From Blepharisma stoltei (Eukaryota; Ciliophora; Heterotrichea; Heterotrichida; Blepharismidae), in assembly GCA_914767885.1 (NCBI GenBank), contig CAJZBQ010000044.1, forward strand, positions 310,001-374,000: a DNA stretch of 64,000 nt, read 5' to 3'. The notes below the pieces were generated by a model. It searched no databases. It worked only from the letters and a program-made list of their open reading frames with translations, and was not told the origin of the DNA. Position 1 is the first letter of the stretch. The number at the start of each line of letters is the position of its first letter. Shown one piece after another: positions 11,716 through 22,642 of the stretch. The position numbers and the translations under genes were made by a program.

Positions 11716-12636
11716 ATGGACCCATCTGCAGATGATTCATTGTTGAAAGAAGAAACAATTTTGAATTTAAATAAGCAAGCCCTCGAAAACTTGCACAACC
11801 CAAGCACCGCTTTATCAAATCTGCAACAAGCAGAACGAATTTTGCTTGAAAATGCATCACAAAATCTTAAAAACCGTTTAAAGCTAATGGCTTTAACATT
11901 TAATAACTTTGCCTGCTACTATAAGCGAATGAATCAGCCTAACGTGGCTCTGCTATATTTAAACCAAGCGTCAAAGCTGGAATATCAAACTTTATCAAGC
12001 CCAATTGACCTGGCATCGACACAACTTAATTTATGTGCAATAAACTCACAATTAGGCAGACATGCAGCAGCACTTGAAAATGCTAAACAAGCAATAAAGT
12101 TCTTTAGCCAGGTTAATGAAAACGAGCTCAGCAGCAACGAAATTAGTAAAATTGTTGCTGCTTATTTTAATGCTGGCACTGAATTTGAATATACTTATAA
12201 CCTTGAAGAAGCTTTTGAGCATATGCAGAAAGGATTTGAACTGGGAAAAAAATATTTGCATTTGAATCACCCTTTAGTGAAAAATATATGCAAAAGTTTA
12301 AATAATCTGAAGGAAAGAAAAGAAAGACTTAAATTGTTGGCTGATGAAAGGAAATCTGAAAGAAAAATGCAAAAAATTATATCTCAAAGCATTAGCCCTC
12401 CTCCATTAAATAGGAATACTGGAGGATTATCAAAAAAATCCACCTCAAAAAGGCATTTTGCATCATTTGGCCAAACAATGGTTTCGCCTAAGTATAACCC
12501 TTTGAAACTACCGATTACTATGACAATGAGACATGATAGGCTAATAAAGAGAGATATTGACGTTGGATTGAAGGTATATCTTATGGATAATGATTCAAAG
12601 CATAGAACTCCACATAACGTAAGAAGCATCGAATAA
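11716..12636 (+). CDS. TPR-repeat protein, function unknown
   Basis: The N-terminal 180 residues contain tandem helical repeats with TPR-like spacing (for example ALTFNNFACYYKRMNQPNVALLYLNQA and STQLNLCAINSQLGRHAAALENAKQAI). After a charged linker (ERKERLKLLADERKSERK) the C-terminal 100 residues are basic and low in structure. TPRs are protein-interaction scaffolds; the partner is unknown. 306 aa, no TGA codon or intron needed. MITE A3 starts 37 bp after the stop. Confidence 0.75.
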   Translation: MDPSADDSLLKEETILNLNKQALENLHNPSTALSNLQQAERILLENASQNLKNRLKLMALTFNNFACYYKRMNQPNVALLYLNQASKLEYQTLSSPIDLASTQLNLCAINSQLGRHAAALENAKQAIKFFSQVNENELSSNEISKIVAAYFNAGTEFEYTYNLEEAFEHMQKGFELGKKYLHLNHPLVKNICKSLNNLKERKERLKLLADERKSERKMQKIISQSISPPPLNRNTGGLSKKSTSKRHFASFGQTMVSPKYNPLKLPITMTMRHDRLIKRDIDVGLKVYLMDNDSKHRTPHNVRSIE

Positions 12637-12672
12637 ATATTTTCGTTAAGGTCGAGTATATAAGAAAATTAC

Positions 12673-13015
12673 TAACTCCCCCCTCCGTGAGAGGTCAAAA
12701 CCATTAGAAAAATCCTTATTTTTTGACCAAAATTTTTCACCTCCGTGAGCGAAACAAAATCTTTTAATAGAGGATTTTTTTTTTTGAAAAAAAAAATTGA
12801 TATATAAGTGATAGCTAGTATCGTGAAATCTCTAGCTAATTCTGTTTAATTTTAAAAAAATTGCTTTTAAAACATAAACTTTACAAATTAAATTAATATT
12901 TGCTTTCCAATTTTTGAGAAGTGGGGTTTTTTTTAAATTTTGAGAAAAAAAAAATAATTAACCCCCTCCGTGAGCGAACAACATTTTTTTGTTTACTCAA
13001 GGAGGGGGAGGGGTA
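12673..13015. mobile_element. Family A MITE copy A3
   Basis: TA-flanked (12673 and 13014). This copy is in the reverse orientation: tandem end left, hairpin end right. It is more diverged than A1; for example the inner motif reads GAGAGGTCAAAAC. Confidence 0.85.
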
Positions 13016-13498
13016 AATAATACAATTGAAGCTATTTTTATAAATTGGGTAGAGATATTTTATAATATGCGCAGCAGTAATTACTTTTACACAACTTCTC
13101 TATGTAAGGGAATAACTATTGTCTACAATTTTGACTTTTTCCAGAGCTGATAACTGAGCAAATTAATTAAATATTCTAATATCTAAACTTTTAAAATATT
13201 TTATACAGTTATTGGTTTTGGTTAGTTAAACTCTATATTAATTTTAGATAATTTGCATTTTTAAATTGCATAGCCCAAATCTTAGACATAGACATTCCAT
13301 TATAAAAGCAAAGGAAAAAGAATTATGATAATTACTTTTCATAAATAAGTAGCATTAACCTATGCTTTTGTGTTTCATCTATATAATTCATTGTTTATAA
13401 AGATTTGAATAAAAATGGACGTGTTTTATAGGTTCTAATCAGTTTAATATTAATTTACATGTTTGCGAACAAATTACTTCGCGATTATTTCATTAGTC
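13016..13498. other. AT-rich intergenic stretch
   Basis: No feature recognised. Confidence 0.5.
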
Positions 13499-15076
13499 CT
13501 AAATCTTATCAATCAATTTTGCACTATCAATCTCAACCATAATTGGCACAGGTGAAAACGGAGATTCATCTTTTGCTGAAAGGCATGGGCTTTTTTCAAA
13601 TTTTTTAAATGAGCTTGATCTTGAAAATGAAATCTCTTCAGAAATTCCTTGAAACCCTTTTGGTGGGTTTTCATCAGCATCAGCCATCATATTCAAGATA
13701 TCTAAGCGTTTCTCACTTTGAGTCGCATCAATAATAGGCGGTGGCCGATTTTTCAGTTTTTTTCCATCAAGCTGCTCAAGCTTCCTTACAGCAGCTCTGA
13801 TCCATTTAACATAATGATATTGGGGCCATTTCTTTTGGATTTCTCTGACTTCTTCTCTCATTGTAGCTTTAAGTCTTCTCCAAGTTTGCTTTAGTAAAGA
13901 TAGCGCAGGTGGCTTATCTTTGAATTCTTTTAAAATCTTATCCCAGTCTCCCAAATGTTTTTGGATCGCCCTTAGTAGGGTGATTTTATCCTGATTTCCA
14001 AGCTCATCGTCAATAGGTGGGTCAAGGGCTACTATTTCAGGCACAATTTGTTTAGCTACTGATCTATAACTAGGAAATTGTGGCATAGGGGATTTTGATA
14101 ACTCTTGAGCCCTCTTTATAATTTCTCTTCTACTGAAATGATTGGGAGAAGGATTCGCTTGAACCTCTTTCAAGAAATCTAGAATATCCAAGGTACTTTT
14201 TGATACAGGGGTGTATGTGTTATAAATTTGAAACCTAGAATTAGCCAGCTCCTCTTGCTCTATGTCTTCTCGATTCCAAACCAAATCAAATCGCTTTTTA
14301 CTTTCCGCAAACTCTGCTTATCTCTTACTTTTTTTGTGCTTGTGAGGGTCAAGAATGAATTCCTGAAAGAGTTCCTTGCATTCATTTTTGGAAATCTGGC
14401 CTCCAGTTTGTTCTGACACTTGAGAGAGGGCAATTTCGATATCTTCAGTGGTGAATGGGTCCACGCTTTTGATGAGAACTTCCATAAAGGTGCGAAATCG
14501 GCTGAGTTTTTGAAGATCTTCAGCTGTGGCGACTCTTTTGCGTCCATCTTCGTCTTTTTTGGACCAGCGGCCTCTCTACTTGAAAGTCACCTTCTTATAA
14601 ATAAAATGGCATTCGGTTCGAGAGCAATTAGCTCTGCTAATTTCCTCTCCCTCATGGAATTTTATTTATAGGGTTAGGTTTTCACTCGAAGACTTCTGGA
14701 CAGCAATAGCGGTTTAACTTTGGAGGTAACCAGAGAGGAACCACTCCTCAGTCCACTCAAGATTTCGGGCTTTTACCTCTCAGCACATCCCCACGGGAGG
14801 ATGACCCTTAGGCGGAACACGCGCAGGAGCTGAGTCGAGCGACAAGGGCGACGGCAACGCGCCGGGTGAGACGTGTAGCAAGGCCGGTGAAGCAGGAGTT
14901 GATAGAAGGCTTGGACGGGGCTGACCCGTGCCAAGATGGCTCGCCTACGTCATCAGTTTTGCCATAGGCCCTTTTGGGCTGCGGCACTAGACACCTTAAA
15001 CACCAGATAATTAAGTAAGTAAAAGTAAGAAAGTCACCTTCTTAGGGAGTTTGCCTCCTTTGTCACTTTGGTTCAT
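13499..15076 (-). CDS. Basic nuclear-type protein, Myb/SANT-like segment; split by a SINE-like element
   Basis: Reading from ATG at 15076: MNQSDKGGKLPKK, then retroelement R2 (14598-15028), a 15-nt GT-AG intron (14576-14590), RGRWSKKDEDGRKR, a 15-nt intron (14314-14328), and a long C-terminal exon. The middle contains GDWDKILKEFKDKP..LLKQTWRRLK, with the W-spacing of a Myb/SANT helix set. The rest is acidic/basic and not recognised. The start is chosen because the basic N-terminus runs in frame across both introns once the element and one copy of its target duplication are removed. Function unknown; chromatin or DNA association is a guess. Confidence 0.7.
14598..15028 (+). mobile_element. SINE-like retroelement R2 in an exon, removable as TA-bounded IES
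   Basis: Bounded by the 16-bp direct repeat GAAAGTCACCTTCTTA (14582-14597 and 15029-15044). The 5' head (14598-14669) is bordered by inverted TAAATAAAAT/ATTTTATTTA. The body is GC-rich and non-coding; the tail is ATAATTAAGTAAGTAAAAGTAA. Related to R5 and R10. The last two bases of each target copy are TA, so a TA-to-TA excision (14596-15042) regenerates the uninterrupted gene exactly. The target copy even includes nine bases of the neighbouring intron. Confidence 0.88.
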
Positions 15077-15524
15077 GGTTAAATATGGTGAATCTCGACT
15101 GTTTCCTTTCTAGGAGTGCTCAGAATAGTAATTGGAATCCTAAAATGCATAAAGGGACTTTAGGATAATATTCGAAGATTTGTAAAAAAGGAATGAAGAG
15201 GGTGAAAATTAGATTTTTGAAAAACAGAAAAAGAATTATGGACCCTTTCCACGAATTTTTAGCAAGAAATAAACACTTATGGGCTTCTGCAAGCTTTGCC
15301 AAAATTTTTTGGCAGCATTGGAATTATCGTAATTGCGGTGATTAAGAAAAAAAGATTGGCTGAAAAGGACTGCTAATAATCTACGAACATATAATTATTA
15401 GTTAATTTAAACTATGAAGCGATCAGCAAAAAATAATTGCCAAGCTTTTAAAAATGGAAAATTTAGCTTAAAGGCTGGGTTTAGGCATTTTACATAAAAC
15501 TGTGTATTTTAGATTAAAATTATC
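15077..15524. other. Divergent intergenic region
   Basis: Lies between two divergently transcribed genes and presumably holds both promoters; no motif could be assigned. Confidence 0.45.
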
Positions 15525-17177
15525 ATGGAAGTAAAAACGGAAGAAATTTCTAAAGATGATCCACCAACTCCTATGAGTTTACCATTCAAGCCAGCAGAGC
15601 TTCCAAAAAGACCTACAATTCCTCACTTACCTCTTGAAAAAGCAAAAAAATACATCCAAGAATCAGGCGGCTCTGCCCCAAAATCATCTGGAAAGCCAGT
15701 TCAATCAGAAACCTCACTCAAAGACTCCTCAGACTGGTCAATTGACAAGTCTCCTTGGGGATTTGATCCGAATTCAATAATGAAAGAGACTTCACCAATC
15801 CTAAAGAACACAAAATCTGACCAAAACTCCACTGAACTTATTAACGAAATTGAAGCTTTTTTGCATGATATCAAAAAACAAACCACTGAAAGCAAGTCTT
15901 TATCATCTGGGTCTTATAGAGACAAGCTTAATCAATTTAGAAAAGATTTAGAAATAAAACGGCAAGAAAATAAATATAAAAAGGCAGAAAAGCCAGGTGA
16001 GAGTAGGCTACTTAAGCATTTGGAGAAAAATATTAAAGAAGATTTTAAGGAACTTCACCAGGCCATTTCGCAGATTTCGGCTAAAGATGTGGTGTCAGTT
16101 AGAGGGATAACAAACCCAAATCCAAGCATTGAAATGATAGGGATCATATTTTTGTTAATTTTTAATCAACAAATACCCAGATTTCATCCATGGGAAGCTT
16201 TTGTACCTTTTATAGCTCAGCCAGGACTTGTGATTCAGAGGCTGAGGGCTTTGCCATTAGCAATTGATAATAAAGAAATAGGTGATGATATGATGTATCA
16301 AGTAAAAAAATTAGTTAAAGAAATAGATCCAAATGAATTAGCTGAATATAATTCGGCTCAGCTCTTATATCAAGTTCTCGTCGAAATAAGCAAGTTTTGC
16401 AGAGTTTCTGTATCAGATTCCAGCATCCCTCTTTCTTTAAATACAGCTAAAGACGTTTCTAAGCCAGCCCCTAAAAACCCATTTAAAGAAAAACCAAAGC
16501 CTCTACAGATCCAATCTAAACCTCAATCAAAACCTACATCTCCTGCACAACCTCTCAGCCCCAAAGAAATATTAGACTCAGAAAACCCTGACCTCATAAA
16601 AAAGCTAATCCAAGAAGAACAGCAAGCTGTAGTAAAGCTAAGGGGAGCTCAAAAAAAAGCTTATTGGGATGAAAAAAGATTCACAAAGTCTGAAATTATC
16701 CTTGAAGAGAAGCTTCAAGAAGAAAGGGAATTTCAATATGACAAAGCTATGAAAGATCATTATGAAAAACTTGACAGAGAAAATGAATTCAAAATGCAGA
16801 AAGAAACCAAAGAATTCCAAGATGAAGAATTTATTGATAATAGGATGATCAAAAACTTTAAAAAAGAAGAAGCAAAAATGGAATTGCTTGATGATATTCA
16901 AAGGGAAGAGGAAAGGATTAATTGGAATTATGAGAAACAGAAGAAGGAAAAGGAAAAGAAAATAAAAGAGCTCAGAGAAGTAGCTGAAAAAGTGAAAGAG
17001 GAAAGAAAAAGTAAAATAGATAGCGCAAAAATTAAGAGAAAGGAAGAAAAAAAGAAGAGAAAGGAGAATGAGATTTTTGAGCTCAAATATTTGTATATGA
17101 AAACTATTCAAGAAAAGGAGCAAATTTCGAAAGAATTAGAATTATATAATAAACAAAATAGAACAAGTTTAGTTTAA
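15525..17177 (+). CDS. Coiled-coil protein, function unknown
   Basis: 550 aa. The N-terminal 110 residues are Pro/Ser-rich and unstructured. Residues about 200-300 form a compact hydrophobic segment (IEMIGIIFLLIFNQQIPRFHPWEAF ... VLVEISKFCRV), too short and charged around to be a clear membrane anchor. From residue 360 to the end it is a continuous highly charged coiled coil (EEKLQEEREFQYDKAMKDHY, KEEAKMELLDDIQREEER). No TGA codon, no intron. I do not recognise the family; a cytoskeletal role is possible. The minus-strand frame over its 3' half is a shadow of the Lys/Glu-rich codons. Confidence 0.75.
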   Translation: MEVKTEEISKDDPPTPMSLPFKPAELPKRPTIPHLPLEKAKKYIQESGGSAPKSSGKPVQSETSLKDSSDWSIDKSPWGFDPNSIMKETSPILKNTKSDQNSTELINEIEAFLHDIKKQTTESKSLSSGSYRDKLNQFRKDLEIKRQENKYKKAEKPGESRLLKHLEKNIKEDFKELHQAISQISAKDVVSVRGITNPNPSIEMIGIIFLLIFNQQIPRFHPWEAFVPFIAQPGLVIQRLRALPLAIDNKEIGDDMMYQVKKLVKEIDPNELAEYNSAQLLYQVLVEISKFCRVSVSDSSIPLSLNTAKDVSKPAPKNPFKEKPKPLQIQSKPQSKPTSPAQPLSPKEILDSENPDLIKKLIQEEQQAVVKLRGAQKKAYWDEKRFTKSEIILEEKLQEEREFQYDKAMKDHYEKLDRENEFKMQKETKEFQDEEFIDNRMIKNFKKEEAKMELLDDIQREEERINWNYEKQKKEKEKKIKELREVAEKVKEERKSKIDSAKIKRKEEKKKRKENEIFELKYLYMKTIQEKEQISKELELYNKQNRTSLV

Positions 17178-17827
17178 AACTAAATCTGTATTTAAATTTG
17201 TGCGATAGATATAATGATATTGTGTTTCTTTTTGAAAAAATATTAATAATCTTTTAAATTAATAACGAAGATAATTTTAATTCGATATTGAGTGCCGAAC
17301 CTTTCAGATTATTTAATCAAATACCTCACCAAGAAAATTTTGCAAGATAAAATTGTAATAAAAATTTGTTTCTAAATAACTTTTGCTCCCAATTTTCCAT
17401 TTTTGTGTTAATTTCGTACAAACGCTTACAAAACTCACATTTGTAGATGGCTCTGCTGTGAAAATGCCGGAGAAATTACATGACTAATCTGGCATATATG
17501 CCAAATAACTTTTTATATCTTCGACTTCAAGAATTCTTACTAGACATCAAATTGTTTTCACCACTTAAATTTTCATTCCCAAATCATTTCTCAGATTTTT
17601 AATTCAAACCTAATTAAGCCCATAATGATCTTTCTCTATATACAACTCTCATCAGAACAATTAATGAGTTATTATACTAAAGTTGATTAATTACTTAAAT
17701 AGAAAATTCTTGAGAAATGGAGCTGATTTAAACCGCGCCACTTTCAAGTCTCAAATAAGTAAAGAGGAAATCCTTTAAAAATTTTTGATTTAATGAATCT
17801 AGTTACTTACCAACACGCTATTAGAAT
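17178..17827. other. AT-rich intergenic stretch
   Basis: Separates two convergent 3' ends. No gene, hairpin or TA-flanked repeat end recognised. Confidence 0.5.
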
Positions 17828-18124
17828 TTATTGATTTGCCATAAGTTCTAAAACTTGCCTGATCAAAACTTTAAACTCATCTAAACTGATCCTTCCGTCT
17901 CGATTTGTATCGAGCTCCCTGAGAACGTCCCTTACATCTGAATCTGAGGGTGAGTCCATGCCAATATCTCCTGCTACGCTGCACATAACTTGTTTGAGTT
18001 CTGGCTCATCAATGAATCCAGATCTATCTGTATCAACTGCATCAAAGGCTGCTTTTGCGATATCATGAAGCTTTCTATCATCTCTGAGAATAGCCTGAAT
18101 TTCTTGAGGAGTTGCTGATGCCAT
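17828..18124 (-). CDS. Small two-EF-hand calcium-binding protein
   Basis: About 98 aa from the ATG at 18124 (MASATPQEIQAIL). Two canonical EF-hand loops: DTDRSGFIDEPE and DTNRDGRISLDE, each with Asp/Asn/Gly/Ile/Glu at calcium-binding positions. It would act as a calcium sensor or buffer in the cytosol. An in-frame upstream codon at 18175 adds a non-conserved hydrophobic stretch, so the shorter start is preferred. Divergent from the small gene at 18345. Confidence 0.85.
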   Translation of the reverse strand: MASATPQEIQAILRDDRKLHDIAKAAFDAVDTDRSGFIDEPELKQVMCSVAGDIGMDSPSDSDVRDVLRELDTNRDGRISLDEFKVLIRQVLELMANQ

Positions 18125-18344
18125 TTTATTATTATTGAACTGGACATATCTAATTAATAAACTGTTTAAGTTCAATTAAAGTTTCCTCCTTTAGGCGATA
18201 ATTAAAAATTAATCTTTAATTAAAATAAATTATTTTACATAATTTTTAACAGAAAAAACTGTCTGGCTATTGCGGTGTTTATAGGGCGAAAAACTATTAT
18301 AATTAGTTTGCTGTTTTGATTAAAAAAATAATAAATTAAGCAAA

Positions 18345-18698
18345 ATGGGAAATCAATGTTGCAGTGGAAGGAGCAGAGTGCCGACCACAAATATTCCTGA
18401 GGGTATTTTAGAAAAGCATTCTTTAGAAACAAATAGGACCGCTAGCACAAGAAATACATGGACGTTAAGGTAAAATATATAAAGATCAAGAGAAGTTGAA
18501 AGCGTTCAGATTTCAACTGAAGATAATGCGCTAAAAGTAATTAGCGAAAATGAAGGTAGAAGCAGCCCAACTAGAAGTGGAAGATGCCCTTATTGCAATT
18601 CAACACAAACAATAACCAGCAAACTGAAGCATCTAGAATGCACCAGCTGCAAACAAATCTGTATGCAAGACGGATGCACTTCAACTCTCTATAAGTAA
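18345..18698 (+). CDS. Small N-myristoylation-type protein with CxxC zinc ribbon (one 15-nt intron)
   Basis: Begins MGNQCCSGRS, a typical myristoylation/palmitoylation N-terminus. A 15-nt GT-AG intron (18470-18484) removes an in-frame TAA; the second exon gives CPYCNST..LECTSCKQICMQDGC, a CxxC...CxxC zinc-ribbon pattern. About 112 aa to TAA at 18696. Simple six-frame reading misses it because each exon is short. The family is not recognised; membrane attachment and zinc binding are inferred from motifs. Confidence 0.65.
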
Positions 18699-18782
18699 CT
18701 TCCACATAGAGTCCCTCCTGGAAGCTCTTTATTCAGATTCAATTCCCCTAAACGGAACGAAAATTCCTAACCTTCACCATGT

Positions 18783-19661
18783 CTTAGTCTTAGTCTTACT
18801 CCCCCCCTCCGTGAGTGAACAAAAAAATTTTGTTCACTTACGGAGGTTAATTTTTTTTTTTTAAAAAAAATTATATATATAAATTTATAGAAATTTTTTT
18901 TTTCGAAATTTAAAAAAATCCTAATTTGCGAAAATTGGGAAGCAAATATGAATTTAATTTATAAAATTTATGTTTTAAAAACGCAATTTGTTTAAAATTA
19001 AACAGAATTAACTCTAGAATTCATTATACTAGTTATCACTTATATATCAAAATTTTTTTCCATTAAAAATTTTCTATTAAAAAATTTTTGTTCACTCACG
19101 GAGGGTGGGTTTTTGGTCAAAAAATAGGGATTTTTCTAATGGTTTTGTTCACTCACGGAGGGGGGGGAGTTAGTTAAATTTATAGAGTAGCTCCCGGCCA
19201 GGACCGAAGGTCCTTTTCTTCCGCCTTTTGGACGCATCGCTTGCTTTCCTTGCCCTGCTCCCAGTGTGCACCTAAGTGCCACAGGCTACCACTCAGCTCC
19301 TTCCGGTCATGGGACTTGGTCATGCTATCCCGGAAGTAGGCGAACTGGGTCACCGTGCTTCACGTCGCCAGACTAGGGTTAGAGCTAAGGATTAACTCCT
19401 TAGCTCTTGTTGGCTCCTGCCATGCCCTCCAAATTGGCACTAGCGGTCCCTAAAGGAAAAACCCTTTTTGCCCCGTGTCATATCTGGACGACCCTAGGAT
19501 CATCGTTGCTGGACTGGAAGGGAAACTTAGCCGGACACAAACTACCAGTACCCATTCCAGACCTTTCCCTGGGCGGATTGGCTTCAGGCTGCAGCAAGGT
19601 CCCCAATCTCGCCACAGTTCCGGGAGAGGACGGGTCGGTGTCGTCGCCATTTTATTTGTGT
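18783..19661. mobile_element. SINE-like retroelement R3 carrying a nested MITE
   Basis: The 15-bp direct repeat TAACCTTCACCATGT is found at 18768-18782 and 19662-19676. Between them lies a GC-rich non-coding element ending GTCGTCGCCATTTTATTTG, the same 3' domain as R1. Its 5' part is interrupted by MITE A4, so the MITE moved in after the retroelement. Overlapping short frames at 19407-19693 are spurious. Confidence 0.82.
18797..19172. mobile_element. Family A MITE copy A4, nested in R3
   Basis: Hairpin end left, tandem end right, TA at 18797 and 19171. Removal joins CTTAGTC to TTAGTTAAATT within the head of R3. Confidence 0.9.
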
Positions 19662-19761
19662 TAACCTTCACCATGTACAACTTATTTTTCTAATAGAAAA
19701 TCCAATTTAAACCTAACTTTAATTCCTCACGAGTCTTATTTCATCATCCAATGATTATTTA

Positions 19762-20259
19762 TTATGCCTTCAAAGCAGCTTTAGGAACGCTTTCTTGGTT
19801 CTCTGTAGCGATGATTTCGATATGGCAGTTTGAGCTTAAGTAAGGCTTGATTCCACCGTGGGCTCTGAAGGTTTTTCTTCTTCCTTTTTGTGCTCTGTTG
19901 ACTTGTACGTGCCACAGCGACATGTTTTCCACATCCAGTCCTTTGCTATCAGCGCTAGCTTCAAGATTCCTCAGCAGATCCAGCACAACTTTGCAAGACT
20001 TCTCAGGCCATCTTCCTTGTGTGCATCCCCATTGCTTGGCTTGTGCGTGCCTTCCTACGCCTCCGTGATATCTCCTGAATGGAACGATTTGTTTTTGTTC
20101 AATGACATCTTCTAGGAATCCTTTGGCTTTCTTGAGAGGCATCCCTCTGATTGCGGCAGCCACTTCAAATGTATTTTTGAAATGCACGCGGAGGTCACTG
20201 CCTTTGGTGGAGCAAGATTTAGCTGGGACTGCTGGTGACCGTGAATAGCTCTTTACCAT
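19762..20259 (-). CDS. RPL17: Ribosomal protein uL22 (RPL17)
   Basis: Large-subunit protein lining the exit tunnel. [35 protein letters not shown] and the C-terminal [22 protein letters not shown] are diagnostic for eukaryotic RPL17/uL22. 165 aa, normal length, no intron or TGA codon. It starts at 20259 and is followed upstream by the atypical Rab gene on the same strand. Confidence 0.95.
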   Translation of the reverse strand: MVKSYSRSPAVPAKSCSTKGSDLRVHFKNTFEVAAAIRGMPLKKAKGFLEDVIEQKQIVPFRRYHGGVGRHAQAKQWGCTQGRWPEKSCKVVLDLLRNLEASADSKGLDVENMSLWHVQVNRAQKGRRKTFRAHGGIKPYLSSNCHIEIIATENQESVPKAALKA

Positions 20260-20359
20260 TTATTTGATACCATAGTTATCAGAGTTTAGTTAATTTTAAG
20301 AGTGATGGCGTTCTTTGGAGTTTAGCTTAAGCAGAAGGGCTTTGTTGAGCATTATTGGA

Positions 20360-20917
20360 CTATGGTTTTAGCCAGGTTGGCTGGCAATTACTTCCTAGGA
20401 CTTCTTGAGCAAGGATTCAGAAAAGCTGATTTATATTTGAACCAGTTTTGGCACTAACTTCCATATATTGAACGTTTAAATAGTTAGCCTTGGCTAGACA
20501 TTCTTCAAAAGAGACAACTCGTCTATGCACTAAATCGATTTTATTTCCAACTAGCATAATGATTAAATCACTGCCTCGCTCATCTCTTACATTATGAACT
20601 CATTTTTCAATGTTATTAAAGCTAGAAAGTAGAGAAATATCGAAAATAATGATAGCTGCATCACAATCTCTAATATATTCAGGGATTTCAGGTCTGAGTA
20701 GTTGATCAGATGATGTGTCTAATAATCGTAAAGAAAATTTTTTACCATTAATTGGCATTGTTTTAAATAGAATATCAGGGCCAAAATGACTCTTAGGAAC
20801 TTGCCCAAATTCTTTATATACATATTGATAAGCAACAGAGGTTCTTCCTACTCCCGCATCTCCTAAAATCAAAAATATATACGGTTTTAGATATGTAGCT
20901 CGACCTCCATTTTGCAT
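20360..20917 (-). CDS. Atypical Rab-like small GTPase
   Basis: About 185 aa. Recognisable G boxes: P-loop [10 protein letters not shown]4 GNKIDL, G5 EVSAKTGSN. Two are abnormal: the P-loop Lys that contacts nucleotide phosphates is Arg, and the usual WDTAGQE of switch II reads LDTSSDQ. The frame uses two TGA Trp codons (IEKWVHN and QLFWILA) and ends at TAG 20360. The C-terminus (CQPTWLKP) lacks a typical prenylation Cys pair. It may bind nucleotide weakly or not hydrolyse GTP. Start is the ATG at 20917; the codon before it is GTG. Confidence 0.75.
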
Positions 20918-21068
20918 CACTTCAATTATATATTCAACTAAATTAAAAATTAGAACTCATTAAAAAATTTGAATATCATAGCATTTAGGACTGCTAAAAA
21001 CAAATATTTTTTTGTCGATTAGTTTTATAAGAGAGATTATTCGATCTTTCATATTTAATAAATTTCTG

Positions 21069-22604
21069 ATGGAGTCTAAAAAATCTTCCAATAAGATAAC
21101 TATCTCAAGAAGTGCTTTAAATAGAAACAACATGCCTTTCATTGCACCCCCTCAAGCTCCTGTAATTTCATTCGCTGATGACGAAGTTATCCAAATCACT
21201 CATTCCTCCGAAGAAGCAAAAGCTGCACTTTCAAAAAACGCGAAATTAAACCTTTCGATGAGGTTTGCCATGAACTATTTACAGTTGAACAGCAGAGAGA
21301 ACCAAGAAATCCCATGCGAGCTTATATTAGAAGCTGTTGACGAAGCTGGAACAAGCAACCCTAATGCTTCTAGAGGAAGGCCAGGGGTCGATATCGTCTG
21401 TGCAATCGATATAAGTGGCAGTATGAGAGGCTCAAAGCTCGATCTCGTTAAAAGAACCCTTGAATTTATGATTGACAAGCTCAGCGATAATGATAGAGTT
21501 TCTCTTGTAACGTTCAATAACCAATCCAAGAGATTATGCCCATTAACTGCAATGACTCCACAAGGAAAAGGCAGACTCAGAGCCATTGTGGGCCAAATTC
21601 AAGCTTTTGCTGGGACTGAAATTGTAGAAGGCCTATTAACTTCGTTAAATATTTTGGCACAAAGAAGAATCACGAATTCAGTTTCATCGATTGTGCTTTT
21701 GTCTGATGGAAATGATAATAACACTCATAGCGCTATGGGAAGAACTAAATCTGCATTAATTGAAGTAGGTAGCCTTATATCATCAGGATATTCAATCCAT
21801 ACATTTGGGTATGGAGCAGACCATGACCCTAACCTCTTAAACTCTATGGCTGAAGAAAAAAATGGTGGCTTTTATTTTGTGGAAAGAGATGAACTTATTG
21901 GAGAAGCCTTTTCTAGCTGCTTAGGAGAGCTTATTTCTGTGGTTGCTGACAATGTACAGATTTCTTTACAAACATTGCAAACTGATATAAGATTTGCTTT
22001 GACAAAAGTTTATAGTGAAAGCGGTGACCAAAGCTTCAGGTTTCCACCTATTTTATCTGGCGATAAAAAAGAAGCAATTTTTTTACTTAACTTTTTCCCT
22101 ACAATTGATGCAGTGCCAAAGGGTCATCAAATTCAGCCTGTGAAAGCTACTGTTCAATATAGGCTTACAAGGTCTGGCCATGTTATAAGAGAAGAATCAT
22201 TTTTGCAGATACCGATTATTAATGAAAGCGAAATTGTCAATGAAATTGAACTTGATGAAGATGTGATGGTCAATTTTTATAGAGTAAAGGCTGCAGATAT
22301 ACTTAAAGAAGCGGGAGAATATGGGGAGCGAAATAACATGGAAGCGGCGAGAGAATGCTTGTTGAGAGGAGCTAATGAACTGAAAAATTGTGTGGTAGCT
22401 GGGCATGAAGTTATTCAGGTGCTGATTTCTGATCTTGAAAAAGCGGTGAATAGGTTTGTAAGTGTGGATGCGTGGGAACATGGAGGAAAAGCTGAAATGA
22501 AAAGCAAAGCAAGGAACCATTGGGCGAAAAGAGGGCCTGATGTAGCTTCATATCAAAATTGTGTCCAGAAAGCGTTTAATCTTGAATCTAAGAATTATTA
22601 TTAA
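21069..22604 (+). CDS. von Willebrand factor A domain protein
   Basis: The vWA domain (residues about 100-290) carries the MIDAS metal motif DISGSMRGSK plus a conserved TEIVEGL and SDGNDNNTH. The C-terminal third is a helical domain of unknown role. No signal peptide or membrane segment, so likely cytosolic; metal-dependent protein binding is expected. The ATG at 21069 (MESKKSSNKITI) is preferred over an upstream ATG at 21012 that adds a hydrophobic extension overlapping the upstream spacer. No intron or TGA codon. Confidence 0.85.
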   Translation: MESKKSSNKITISRSALNRNNMPFIAPPQAPVISFADDEVIQITHSSEEAKAALSKNAKLNLSMRFAMNYLQLNSRENQEIPCELILEAVDEAGTSNPNASRGRPGVDIVCAIDISGSMRGSKLDLVKRTLEFMIDKLSDNDRVSLVTFNNQSKRLCPLTAMTPQGKGRLRAIVGQIQAFAGTEIVEGLLTSLNILAQRRITNSVSSIVLLSDGNDNNTHSAMGRTKSALIEVGSLISSGYSIHTFGYGADHDPNLLNSMAEEKNGGFYFVERDELIGEAFSSCLGELISVVADNVQISLQTLQTDIRFALTKVYSESGDQSFRFPPILSGDKKEAIFLLNFFPTIDAVPKGHQIQPVKATVQYRLTRSGHVIREESFLQIPIINESEIVNEIELDEDVMVNFYRVKAADILKEAGEYGERNNMEAARECLLRGANELKNCVVAGHEVIQVLISDLEKAVNRFVSVDAWEHGGKAEMKSKARNHWAKRGPDVASYQNCVQKAFNLESKNYY

Positions 22605-22642
22605 ATTTTAATTTAAGCAAGTTCTTATATAATAACTATCCT

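Noticed and set aside
19407..19693. Overlapping plus and minus frames in R3
   Set aside because: GC-rich non-coding retroelement between target duplications.
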